From Sphingomonas sp. LaA6.9 (GTDB lineage: Bacteria; Pseudomonadota; Alphaproteobacteria; Sphingomonadales; Sphingomonadaceae), in contig NZ_JAKVIO010000005.1 of NCBI RefSeq assembly GCF_022601895.1, positions 1 through 64,000 on the forward strand: a stretch of 64,000 nucleotides of DNA. The letters are read 5' to 3'. This document shows positions 45,181-53,733 of this stretch, in pieces. The notes below the pieces were generated by a model. That model had not been told where the DNA came from. It searched no databases and saw only the letters and a list, made by a program, of their open reading frames with translations. Both the position numbers and the translations under genes were made by a program. How positions within the stretch are numbered: position 1 is the first letter of the stretch; every line of letters starts with the position of its first letter.

Positions 45181-45804
45181 ATGGCCGAGACCAATAAACC
45201 GAATCAATCTTTAAGCGACACTGTATCGCATAAACCTGCAGGTACAACCTCGTCAAGTTCGCGGCACGCCCGCGCGCTCCGCTCGGCCCAGGCGCTGAGG
45301 GAGGCGATCCTGGCCCTTCTTGAGCGTCGGCCATTTGACCAGATAACGGTGCGCGAAATCTGCGCTGAGTCCGGCGTCCATTACGCCACCTTCTTCCGAC
45401 ATTATGAAACGAAGGAGGCGCTGCTCGACGATGTCGCCAAGGACCAGATCCAGCAGCTCAACAGGCTGACGGTCGCAATACGAGGAGGTGGCGATTATCG
45501 CGCGGGCTTCCAGGCCTTATGCGCTTATGTCGACGAGCATAGAGCACTCTGGTCGACCCTGCTGAATGGCGGCGCAGCGGCGGCGATGCGCGAGGAATGG
45601 CTGCGCCAGGCCAAAGCGGTGGCAGCACGAGAGCAATCGGCGAATCTCTGGCTGCCGCCTGAACTGGGAACGATATGCGCAGCAACGCTCATAGCGGAAA
45701 CGCTGGCTTGGTGGGTCGCGCAACCCAAGGATGCTTATTCTGTCGACGAGGTTGCAACGGTCCTCTTCCGGCTGATCTCGTCCTCGATCATGGCATCTGA
45801 CTGA
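45181..45804 (+). CDS. TetR-family transcriptional regulator
   Basis: A 207-residue protein with a long polar N-terminal tail of about 35 residues before the helix-turn-helix (LREAILALLERRPFDQITVR, EICAESGVHYATFFRHYETK, EALLDDVAKDQ), the pattern of the AcrR/TetR_C_7-like regulators. The palindrome GCGACACTGTATCGC at 45215-45229 lies within its first codons, and better copies precede the ferredoxin and TonB receptor genes. I infer that it regulates these and itself. No downstream start codon exists that would move the palindrome outside the gene. Confidence 0.85.
   Translation: MAETNKPNQSLSDTVSHKPAGTTSSSSRHARALRSAQALREAILALLERRPFDQITVREICAESGVHYATFFRHYETKEALLDDVAKDQIQQLNRLTVAIRGGGDYRAGFQALCAYVDEHRALWSTLLNGGAAAAMREEWLRQAKAVAAREQSANLWLPPELGTICAATLIAETLAWWVAQPKDAYSVDEVATVLFRLISSSIMASD
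45215..45229. promoter_or_regulatory. operator-like palindrome inside the TetR 5' end
   Basis: GCGACA-CTG-TATCGC, one mismatch from a perfect 6-bp palindrome. It lies 34 bases into the TetR gene and matches the sites at 46025 and 48821 in sequence and spacing. Confidence 0.5.
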
Positions 45805-46024
45805 AGCCGCAATCCGCCTGAACGGGCAGATAATTTGGATCGTTGCACGGCGCGGGCTTAAACCCGGGGTTTGACAATCGCTCAGACCCGAAACTCCTCT
45901 CCTGGACCAGTTTTCCTCCATCGATCGGGGTCGCTGACATATAAAAGCAGCGCTCCGGCGATGACCGGCGGCGCGCGCCAAAGGCCCGCGCGCACGGCTT
46001 GACGGCGCAAATCTTTCTCGTTTA

Positions 46025-46041
46025 TGCGACACAATGTCGCA
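46025..46041. promoter_or_regulatory. operator-like palindrome at the ferredoxin-P450 promoter
   Basis: TGCGACA-CAA-TGTCGCA, perfect 7-bp arms, 108 bases upstream of the ferredoxin start, within the 345-base gap after the TetR gene. A second imperfect inverted repeat, AATGGA-C-TCCATT, follows at 46045-46057. The first is shared with the TonB receptor promoter and is the likely TetR target. Confidence 0.68.
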
Positions 46042-46149
46042 CACAATGGACTCCATTCTGTGCAACCACTCGCAGCTTTCCGGCGAGCATCGCGCCGTCT
46101 CAAGTCGTGACACGGGCGCGTCGGCGCTCGCCTGCAAGGGAATTGGAAT

Positions 46150-46467
46150 ATGTCCTCACTGATTATCATCGATCGCGCCGGCAACGAACACGTCGTGGAT
46201 GCTCCATCCGGCCATTCCGTGATGGAGATCATCCGGGACAATGGACATGACGAACTCCTCGCATTGTGTGGCGGGTCGCTCGCCTGTGCGACCTGTCATG
46301 TTCATGTCGATCCCGAGTTTGTCGGATCACTGCCGCCGATGAGCGACGATGAAGAGGATCTGCTCGCGGCTTCGGACCATGGCAATGAATGCTCGCGCCT
46401 GTCCTGCCAGATCCCGATGCGGGATGTTCTGGCAGGATTGAAGGTCACCATTGCTCCCGAAGACTGA
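46150..46467 (+). CDS. [2Fe-2S] ferredoxin, putidaredoxin type
   Basis: A 105-residue electron-transfer protein. The four cluster ligands are C40, C46, C49 (in LCGGSLACATCHV) and C86 (in RLSCQIPM), exactly the adrenodoxin/putidaredoxin spacing. It passes electrons from a ferredoxin reductase, not present in the window, to a P450. It is 63 bases ahead of the P450 gene. It is also the only candidate partner in the window for the P450 at 3507-4769. Confidence 0.94.
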   Translation: MSSLIIIDRAGNEHVVDAPSGHSVMEIIRDNGHDELLALCGGSLACATCHVHVDPEFVGSLPPMSDDEEDLLAASDHGNECSRLSCQIPMRDVLAGLKVTIAPED

Positions 46468-46530
46468 AAGCCTTTCCTCCCCGACCGAAACAGCGCCGCA
46501 GGGCCGGGTCATTATCTTAGGAGTTGCAGC

Positions 46531-47823
46531 ATGCTCAATCTGGAAGATCGCGATTACTTCAGTGATTACGAGATCCTGAAGGATCCTTACCAGTTCTTCG
46601 AAGCCGTTCGTCAGCACGGACCGGTCTATAGACCGGAAGGCAAGGACTATCTGATCGTGACAGGCTTTGCCGAGACGGTAGAGGTCCTTAACAACAATCA
46701 CGATTTCTCGGCAATCATCGGGCTCGCCGGTGCAGCCGCGCCACTGCCGTTCGAGCCGCATGGATCCGACATCACCGAGCAGGTCGAAGCACACCGCCCC
46801 TCGATTCTCGGCGGCGACCTCGTCGTCAATCTCGACGATATGCCCCACACGCAGATGCGGTCGCTCGTGAATCGTTTGTTCACGCCATCGCGGCTCAAGG
46901 CCAACGAACAGTTCATTTCCGATTATTCGGACGAACTCGTACGCAACGCTGTCGCGAATGGCGGGGTGGAACTGATCAAGCAGATTTCGACGCCGTTCGT
47001 TACACTCGTGATTGCAGATCTTCTCGGCGTGCCATCCGACGATCGCGAATTCTTCATGAAGACGATCGAAGCGGCGCCGCCGCCAGGCAGCCTCAACAGC
47101 GACGAGAACGACTTTTCGGGCGAGAACCACCCGATGGTCGTGCTCGGGGGGTATTTTGCACGCTACATCATGGAGCGCCAGCAGAGCCCACGCGACGATA
47201 TCCTGAGCGAGCTTGCCCATGCCACCTACGCCGACGGAACGGCTCCCCGGTTTCAGGACCTTATCGCATTGTCGGTCTTCATGTTCGGGGCGGGCCAGGA
47301 CACGAGCGCGAAGCTCCTTGGTAACGCGATGCGCTACATCATCGACCAGCCGGGGCTTCAGGACGCGTTGCGGCGCGATCCGTCCCTGATCCCGGCGATG
47401 CTCGAGGAGGTATTGCGGCTGGAAGGGTCGACCAAGCAGACCGCACGTCTTGCCCGGCGCGACACGCGCATCGGTGATCTAGACGTTCCAGCAGGAACCA
47501 GGGTGCTGGTCGCGCTTGCAGCCGCAAATCGCGACGAACGCCGCTGGCCCGATCCGCAAGAATTCGACCTCAATCGGCCCAAGTTGCGCGAGCACGTCGC
47601 CTTCGGTCGCGGCAAGCACGTCTGTGCCGGCGCCCCGCTCGCGCGCGTCGAGGTGCGTATCATCCTTGAAAAATTCCTGAAATACACCTCCGCTATCGAA
47701 CTCGACGAGGTAAAACATGGTCCACGCGGCAATCGCAATCTGGACTTCGAGGCGAGCTTCATCATCCGCGGCCTGTCCGAGCTTCACTTGAAGATCACGC
47801 CTTCTGCGGATTTCGGCATCTGA
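46531..47823 (+). CDS. cytochrome P450
   Basis: A 430-residue bacterial P450, second gene of the ferredoxin operon. I-helix FMFGAGQDTSAKLLG, K-helix EEVLRLEGSTKQTARLARR, and haem loop FGRGKHVCAGAPLARVEV with the thiolate at about C365. It shares its N-terminal plan (DRDYFSDYEIL versus DSIDYFSDLDLI) and the unusual AGQDT with the P450 at 3507-4769, so the two are paralogues of one subfamily. TAGGAG precedes the ATG. Substrate unknown; the neighbouring SDRs suggest hydroxylation followed by oxidation. Confidence 0.93.
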   Translation: MLNLEDRDYFSDYEILKDPYQFFEAVRQHGPVYRPEGKDYLIVTGFAETVEVLNNNHDFSAIIGLAGAAAPLPFEPHGSDITEQVEAHRPSILGGDLVVNLDDMPHTQMRSLVNRLFTPSRLKANEQFISDYSDELVRNAVANGGVELIKQISTPFVTLVIADLLGVPSDDREFFMKTIEAAPPPGSLNSDENDFSGENHPMVVLGGYFARYIMERQQSPRDDILSELAHATYADGTAPRFQDLIALSVFMFGAGQDTSAKLLGNAMRYIIDQPGLQDALRRDPSLIPAMLEEVLRLEGSTKQTARLARRDTRIGDLDVPAGTRVLVALAAANRDERRWPDPQEFDLNRPKLREHVAFGRGKHVCAGAPLARVEVRIILEKFLKYTSAIELDEVKHGPRGNRNLDFEASFIIRGLSELHLKITPSADFGI

Positions 47824-47878
47824 TAATCCCTGCCCCTGCGCGACCGTGCAGGCCAGATCAGCGAAAGGGAGACTGATC

Positions 47879-48679
47879 GTGCAGTTTGAAGGACGCTCGG
47901 CAATCGTTAGCGGAGGGGCGGGTGGTCTTGGTGCGGCCACCGTCCGACGGCTCGTCGCACTGGGTGTGAAGGTCGTGCTGTTGGAGCCCGATGCCGAGCG
48001 GGGCGCGGCTTTCGCCGTAGAAATGGGCGGCGACACGGTCGCGATAGCCGGCGACCACAATGACGATGGCGCCGTCGGGATCGCGATTGCCGAGGCCCAG
48101 CGCGTTGGCCTGTTCAGCATCAACGTCAACGCGGCCGGCGTTGCGATCAGGGCGCCCGCGACCGCCTCCGCCGATGGCGTGCCGCATGACATGCGGCTTT
48201 TCCGCGACATGATCGAGCTGCATCTGTTCGGCCCATTCAACATGTCGCGCCTATGCGCCGCAGCATTCGCGCTCAACGCGCCAGATGCGGATGGCGAACG
48301 AGGAGTCATCATCAACACCGCCTCGACCGCTGCGTTCGATGGCCAGGCGCGTCAGGCGGCCTATGCCGCAGCAAAGGCGGGCATCGCCGGAATGACTCTG
48401 GCCATGGCACGCGACCTTGCGGAAGTCGGGGTTCGGGCCTGCGCAATCGCCCCCGGCCCTATCTGGACACCCAGACTAGCCGCTGCGCCGCCGGCGATGC
48501 AGGCGGAGCTCATCGGCAATGTCGCATTTCCAAAGCACTTCGGACGTGCGGACGAATATGGATCGCTTGTCGAGGCGATCCTGCGAACTCCATTTCTCAA
48601 TGGACAGACCATCCGCCTGGATGGCGCAATGTCGACACCGCTCACGAACATGGGCACACCGCCTGCGGCGGCCGGCTGA
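47879..48679 (+). CDS. SDR-family oxidoreductase (HSD10-like)
   Basis: A 266-residue SDR. VSGGAGGLGAATVRRLVALG holds the cofactor motif, NVNAAGVAIRAP the NAG-like segment, NTASTAAFDGQARQAAYAAA-KAG the catalytic Ser and Tyr-x3-Lys, and LNGQTIRLDGA the C-terminal part. The layout (INTASTAAFDGQ, FPKHFGRADEYG) is that of 3-hydroxyacyl-CoA dehydrogenase type II-like SDRs. The start is GTG 47879 with AAGGGAG 6-7 bases upstream. Third gene of the ferredoxin-P450 operon. Confidence 0.88.
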   Translation: MQFEGRSAIVSGGAGGLGAATVRRLVALGVKVVLLEPDAERGAAFAVEMGGDTVAIAGDHNDDGAVGIAIAEAQRVGLFSINVNAAGVAIRAPATASADGVPHDMRLFRDMIELHLFGPFNMSRLCAAAFALNAPDADGERGVIINTASTAAFDGQARQAAYAAAKAGIAGMTLAMARDLAEVGVRACAIAPGPIWTPRLAAAPPAMQAELIGNVAFPKHFGRADEYGSLVEAILRTPFLNGQTIRLDGAMSTPLTNMGTPPAAAG

Positions 48680-48820
48680 CCAGCACATTCGGGACGTGCA
48701 ATGCGCCGCCACGCTCGGCGGGCGCCAGCCAATATCATGAAAGACGTGCCATTGCGGCCTTTTTTTGCGCCGCGACCGACAGGCCCGACGCCCGTGGAAG
48801 TTCGCCATGGCGATATATGT

Positions 48821-48870
48821 GCGACACTGTGTCGCTGAAATTGTGGATTTCATGCGCGATAGTGTGTAGC
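48821..48870. promoter_or_regulatory. operator-like palindromes at the second TonB receptor
   Basis: GCGACA-CTG-TGTCGC (48821-48835) is a perfect palindrome; GCGATA-GTG-TGTAGC (48856-48870) is a degenerate second copy, with centres 35 bp apart. They lie 88 and 53 bases upstream of the receptor start and match the site before the ferredoxin gene. Confidence 0.65.
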
Positions 48871-48923
48871 ACAAAATTGCGCCTACGAATCAGAACAAGC
48901 GCAAAATCACAAGGGAGAGAGCC

Positions 48924-51500
48924 GTGGGGTCATTTCGTGCACTCGCGCTGGGTGGAGCGAGCATGCTGACATTGTGCGTGCCGGTTCATGCACAGGACGC
49001 TGTCGCCGTTTCGCAGGGCGAGGAGAATGTTTCGACACAGGACGAGAGCATCGCCTCGCCCGATCATAATTCCAATGACATCGTGGTCGTGGCGCGCCGC
49101 CGGGACGAAAGCATCCAGGATGTCCCGCTGACCGTGAACGCGGTGACGTCGGCCACGATAGAGAAGCTCAACCTCCGCAACTTCCAGGAAATCACCGCGG
49201 TCGTTCCGGGGCTGTCGCTGACCCCAAACGCCAACGGCATCGGTTCGAGCTCGTCACTGCGTGGTGTCAACCAGGACGTGAACGTCTCGGCGGAGAATGG
49301 AACGGTTCAGTTCTATTTCAACGACGCGCCCGTCGCATCGAACTTCGTGCTCCAGGCAATGTTCGACCTCAGTCAGGTTGAGGTTCTGCGTGGTCCGCAA
49401 GGGACGCTGCGCGGCCGTTCGACACCTTCCGGCTCGATCACAATCGCACCGCGTCGCCCGGACCTTTCGGAAGTGGGCGCAACGGCTATCGGGACGCTCA
49501 CTGACCATCATGCATCGAATGTCCAGTTCGGAATCAACGTCCCCGTGATCACTGACAAACTCGCTGTCCGTGTCGCGGGTCTGACCGACCGCAATCGTGG
49601 CAATCGCATCCGCAGCATCAACAATCCTGAGCAGCCTCGCAACGAGACGGACTCGATCCGTGCCAGCGTACGGGCCGAGCCCTTCGAGTGGCTGCGCGCC
49701 GGCTTTGTCTATCAGGCGCTCGAGGTCAAATCGCGCTCCTTCGATCAGGTTCAGTCTTTCTCCAATCTTGTCCCGGGCTTCATGCCCGGTATCGATCAAT
49801 CCCTCGCGGCGGGCAGCGCTGTGATCAGCCCCCCGTTGGCGTCGCAGGCGCAGGATGGCGGCGTCATCACCCCGGCCGACAGGCTCTCGGTTTCAACGGA
49901 GCCTCGGCAGGTTGCGCAGAACTTCAAATTCTATGGCTGGGACGCCGCAGTCGATTTCGCCGGCCAATCGCTGATCTATGTCGGTTCGCACCTCGACAGT
50001 CGCTTCCGCTCGCACACCAACCAGGATCAGGGCGCGACCTTTCCGACCCAGCACCTGTTCCAGAACGCACTCACCATTAGCGAGAACACCTCGCACGAAG
50101 TGCGCGTTCAGAACGAGGAGCGCGTTCTCAACCTCTTCGATTACGTTGTTGGCTATTTCCGTCAGGCCCCGTCCAGCGATTCCGAAACTGTACTTACGAA
50201 CAGTTCGCTGCTGCGCTTTTATGCGCCGACACCCTTTGGACTGATCGCGCTGCCAAACCCGGCCGTGCCCGTGCCGGTTCCGGCACTGCTCGCGCAGGAC
50301 ACGCCGATTTTCATCCCCAAATCAAATCTGAGCGAAGAATCGATTTTCGGAAACCTTGTCTTCCATATTGGCGAGGCAACTGAAATCTCGGGTGGCCTTC
50401 GCCGGATCAAATTCACGAACGATTCTCAGGGCCTGTATGTCGGCTGCACTCCCGATGGCTATGAGGCCGGCGCGTGCGTTCAAGCACCCGGTTCGGAGAA
50501 CGACTACAAGGTCAAGGACACGATCTACAACGCGAGCATCCGCCACCGCTTCAATGACGATCTGATGATTTATGCCATGACCGGCAGTTCGGTCCGCCCG
50601 CCGGTGCGCGCCGTCGGCGACTTCTCGATCGCGCCTACACCGCTCGAACTGAGCCATATCAGCTTGCCCGCGGAAACTTCAAAATCCTACGAGCTCGGCA
50701 TGAAATCGGAGTGGCTGGAAAATCGGCTGCTGATCAATCTGACAGCCTATCACCAGACCTTCAAAAATTATCCGTTCCGCGCCGCAACTGGTATCTACTA
50801 CATCAACATAAATTCCAGTGGGCAGGCTGAACGCGGCCAGTTCAACTTCGTTTCTGCGGTTCCGGTGCGCGTTAACGGCATCGAGTCAGAGGTCAGCTTT
50901 GCGGCGACGCGCTTCCTCAACCTTTCGGCAGTAATCAATTATTCGGACAGCAAGATCAAAGATGCCATGCTGGCCTGCACGGACGTCAACGGAGATGGTG
51001 TTCCCGACGTCACGGTCCCCACGCTTGCACAGATGCAGGCAGCTTATGGCGCGGAGCATCTCGCGGAATGCCCGGGTGCTGGCCAGTCGGCGACATTCCT
51101 TCCAAAGCTGAGCGGATCTTTCCAGGCCGATGCAGCTTTCCCACTCACCAACAGCCTGGACGGATATGCTCGCGGCCTGCTCAATTGGCGGGGCAAGTCG
51201 ACTATCGATCCCAACAATCCCTTCGACAATGTCGACGCGTATGGGCTCCTTAATGTCTATCTTGGCCTGCGTGATCCTGGCGGTGCCTGGGAAGTCTCGC
51301 TGTTCGCGAAGAACCTGTTTGATACGACCAAGATTACCTCGGCTGAAAGCAGTCCCTACAGCACGCCGGTCACCTACGTGAATGTGGCGTCCCAACGTCC
51401 CTTTGGTTCGGCGAACTATCAAAGCCATTATTCAGGCGTCACCGTTACGCCGCCACGCGAGTTCGGGCTCACGGCGCGCATCTCCTTGGGATCGCGCTGA
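48924..51500 (+). CDS. TonB-dependent receptor
   Basis: An 858-residue outer-membrane receptor. Signal peptide (LALGGASMLTLCVPVHAQDA), TonB-box-like NDIVVVARRRDESIQDVPLT, plug domain with SSSLRGVNQDVNVSAENGTV and QVEVLRGPQGTLRGRSTPSG, then a barrel ending FGLTARISLGSR. The C-terminus lacks a terminal aromatic, slightly unusual for the Bam signal. The start is GTG 48924 with AAGGGAG upstream. Operator-like palindromes in front link it to the ferredoxin-P450 operon, so it probably imports the P450 substrate. Confidence 0.92.
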   Translation: MGSFRALALGGASMLTLCVPVHAQDAVAVSQGEENVSTQDESIASPDHNSNDIVVVARRRDESIQDVPLTVNAVTSATIEKLNLRNFQEITAVVPGLSLTPNANGIGSSSSLRGVNQDVNVSAENGTVQFYFNDAPVASNFVLQAMFDLSQVEVLRGPQGTLRGRSTPSGSITIAPRRPDLSEVGATAIGTLTDHHASNVQFGINVPVITDKLAVRVAGLTDRNRGNRIRSINNPEQPRNETDSIRASVRAEPFEWLRAGFVYQALEVKSRSFDQVQSFSNLVPGFMPGIDQSLAAGSAVISPPLASQAQDGGVITPADRLSVSTEPRQVAQNFKFYGWDAAVDFAGQSLIYVGSHLDSRFRSHTNQDQGATFPTQHLFQNALTISENTSHEVRVQNEERVLNLFDYVVGYFRQAPSSDSETVLTNSSLLRFYAPTPFGLIALPNPAVPVPVPALLAQDTPIFIPKSNLSEESIFGNLVFHIGEATEISGGLRRIKFTNDSQGLYVGCTPDGYEAGACVQAPGSENDYKVKDTIYNASIRHRFNDDLMIYAMTGSSVRPPVRAVGDFSIAPTPLELSHISLPAETSKSYELGMKSEWLENRLLINLTAYHQTFKNYPFRAATGIYYININSSGQAERGQFNFVSAVPVRVNGIESEVSFAATRFLNLSAVINYSDSKIKDAMLACTDVNGDGVPDVTVPTLAQMQAAYGAEHLAECPGAGQSATFLPKLSGSFQADAAFPLTNSLDGYARGLLNWRGKSTIDPNNPFDNVDAYGLLNVYLGLRDPGGAWEVSLFAKNLFDTTKITSAESSPYSTPVTYVNVASQRPFGSANYQSHYSGVTVTPPREFGLTARISLGSR

Positions 51501-51649
51501 GCCGCCGAGTTCCTCCTCGGGGAGCTGGACGTTTATCGGGCCAGCCCCCGCTATTTTCCAACGATTCACGGGGCTGGAGCCGCAGAGTCTGGCGAGGGGG
51601 CCGAGGGCCTCATTCAAAGACGGAAGACGATTTCAAAGGTGAGAACAGC

Positions 51650-52597
51650 ATGAGGGAAATCGGTCGCCGGTCATTCCTCGGTGCGATGGGTTCGTTGGCC
51701 GCCCTGGCATCTGGAAGCGCGGTGGCCTTCGCACCGCGACACTTCTTCGAGAAACTTGTACTGCCGATCGGTCTGCAGATGTACACATTGGGCGCGGACG
51801 CCGGTCACGATCTCGACGCGAGCTTCGGACGCCTAGCGGAAATCGGCTATCGCGAGGTCGAGCTCCCCAATCTGCTGGGGCATAACGCGCGAGAGGTGAA
51901 GGCTGCAGCGACGCGTGCGGGCGTCGCCATCACGAGTCTCCATTTGCCGTTGCTCGCGCAAGGAGGCTCCTTTCTCTCGCTGGCGAGCGAGGCCGGCCGG
52001 ATCGTCGATACGCTCGGCGAACTCGGGGCGAGATGGGTTGCTGCGCCAATCCTGCTGATTCCGGATGGCATGCGCCCGCAACCTAAAGAAGGATCTGGGT
52101 CTGCGATCGCGCGTGCGGTCGCGGCGGCGGGACCCGATATCTGGAAAAGGACCGCCGCATTGCTCAACCAAAAGGGCGAAGCGCTGAAGCCGCTGGGCGT
52201 AAGCCTGGCCTATCACAATCACAACCTTGAATTTGCACCGGTTGACGGCACGACCGGATGGGACATTCTGTGGCGAGAAACGGATCCGAGTTTTGTCCAT
52301 TTCGAGCTGGACACCGGCTGGATCGCGACCGCCGGCCTCGATCCAGTGCGCTTCCTCAAGACATGCTCAGGGCGCGTTGCTCTCCTGCACATCAAGGATG
52401 TTGCGGCGGGCAATCAGAGAAACTTCACGATCACAATGACCCCCGCCGAAGTCGGCTCCGGCATTTTGAAATGGGACAAGATCCTGCCGGCCGCATACGA
52501 CGCAGGAGTGCGTCATTGTTATGTCGAGCAGGAACCGCCATTCGTAATCCCGCGGATGGAAGCCGCATCCTTTGCACTTCTGTCAAAGTTGTTCTGA
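51650..52597 (+). CDS. sugar phosphate isomerase/epimerase-like, Tat-exported
   Basis: A 315-residue TIM-barrel protein of the AP_endonuc_2/xylose-isomerase-like family. The N-terminus (REIGRRSFLGAMGSLAALAS) is a twin-arginine signal. Metal-site segments include REVELPNLLG, VSLAYHNHNLEFAPV, FVHFELDTGWIATAG, LLHIKDV and CYVEQEPP. Secreted members of this family act on sugars, often as epimerases or 3-keto-glycoside processing enzymes. It follows the TonB receptor by 149 bases and might act on the glycosidic part of the imported substrate. Confidence 0.85.
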   Translation: MREIGRRSFLGAMGSLAALASGSAVAFAPRHFFEKLVLPIGLQMYTLGADAGHDLDASFGRLAEIGYREVELPNLLGHNAREVKAAATRAGVAITSLHLPLLAQGGSFLSLASEAGRIVDTLGELGARWVAAPILLIPDGMRPQPKEGSGSAIARAVAAAGPDIWKRTAALLNQKGEALKPLGVSLAYHNHNLEFAPVDGTTGWDILWRETDPSFVHFELDTGWIATAGLDPVRFLKTCSGRVALLHIKDVAAGNQRNFTITMTPAEVGSGILKWDKILPAAYDAGVRHCYVEQEPPFVIPRMEAASFALLSKLF

Positions 52598-52598
52598 A

Positions 52599-52931
52599 AT
52601 GCCTTATGATCCTGAAAAACAGCACAAAGTCAGACCGACACCCAGTTCGACGGCCCGCCTCACGCGCAGCGCCATGCCGGCGGTGGCACCCCATATTGTC
52701 CGAGCCGAGGCTGAAAACAAAAAGCTGCGCGCCGAGCTCGCGGCCCAGCTCTTGGAAAGAATGCGCACGCAAGGATGGTCGCAGGCGGAGGCCGCACGGC
52801 ACTTCGGTGTCACCCAACCCCGCGTGTCCGATCTGGCCCGCGGCAAAACCGACCTGTTCAGACTCGATGCGTTGGTGAAAATGCTGGTCGCTTCGGGATT
52901 ATCCGTAAACATCCTGGTGTGCGACGCTTGA
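52599..52931 (+). CDS. XRE-family HTH protein, orphan antitoxin-like
   Basis: A 110-residue protein whose C-terminal half is a helix-turn-helix of the COG5606/HigA-like type: LERMRTQGWSQAEAARHFGV, TQPRVSDLARGKTDLFRLDA, then LVKMLVASGLSVNIL. In toxin-antitoxin pairs of this type the toxin gene lies just upstream, but here the isomerase gene ends one base before the ATG. The first 40 residues are unlike the family and may have been fused by a rearrangement. Function without a toxin is unclear; it may be a plain regulator. Confidence 0.7.
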   Translation: MPYDPEKQHKVRPTPSSTARLTRSAMPAVAPHIVRAEAENKKLRAELAAQLLERMRTQGWSQAEAARHFGVTQPRVSDLARGKTDLFRLDALVKMLVASGLSVNILVCDA

Positions 52932-52982
52932 TCACAGACAGGGTCACGATCCTCGCTAAGTCAGGATGCGCCGACATCCCGG

Positions 52983-53438
52983 TCATTCAACGCGACTTTT
53001 CCGCTCCAGTAAAGCCGACGTCCGTTCATCAAGCTTGGGATGACAGCTTGAGCGTGAATTTTCGACAGGGTCGCTGAAGCAAAGCCTTGGGCCAGTTGCC
53101 GAGTGCACCTTGCCCGGGCGGCTGAGATTGCCCGAAGCGATGTCGGCAAACATGGATTTGTCGTCTGGCACGACCTCGGTCATCCTTGCGGCCTTGGCCT
53201 TGCCATCAATCCGCCTGGGATAGTCGGGATTGAATTCTGTATAATCATCGGCCACGCTGACCATTTGCTCCGCCGCTGACTATCCTGCGGTTTCCGCGGC
53301 CGACTGCGCGCGGGGCCATTCCATGACCTCAGCTGCTACGCGCGGATTGTCTTCCCCCAGTGCAGACGGGCCGCCAAACAATAACAGCGACGCTGCCATC
53401 GCAATCGCCGCGCGCCGGAATGCATGAGCTTCCACCAT
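52983..53438 (-). pseudogene. SnoaL-like secreted protein, interrupted by a TAG
   Basis: From the ATG at 53438 (GGAGGG upstream) the frame gives a signal peptide (AIAMAASLLLFGGPSALGED) and then NPRVAAEVMEWPRAQSAAET, and stops at a TAG at 53280-53282. The same frame continues past it with MVSVADDYTEFNPDYPRRID, the pattern of SnoaL-like proteins (ADDYxxHNPxxP). The far end turns into unlike sequence. A single amber codon thus splits a small secreted SnoaL-like protein, with further decay after 53100. Family assignment is tentative. Confidence 0.4.
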
Positions 53439-53733
53439 ATCGGGCCCTCCTGATTTTGCAGCGTGAACGTAACGGAGGGAAGGGGGCAGGATCGGCAGAC
53501 ACTAGCTCCCCCGGCTGAGTGCCTAACACGCGGCCGTTCTCCCTCCGCCAGTTCCAGGTCAAGGATTTTGGCCCGCTGCGGGAACGTCGGCCATCCACCC
53601 GTAATTCCAGCAATTCAGGAGCCGCGTGCATGCGTGTTTTTTATACCGACCGGTTGGCTCAGCTCAAATGAAGCGGCTCGCCAGGGGTCGGCAGCCCGTC
53701 CGCATTGCGATTGACCAGGGGGCATACCGGCGG

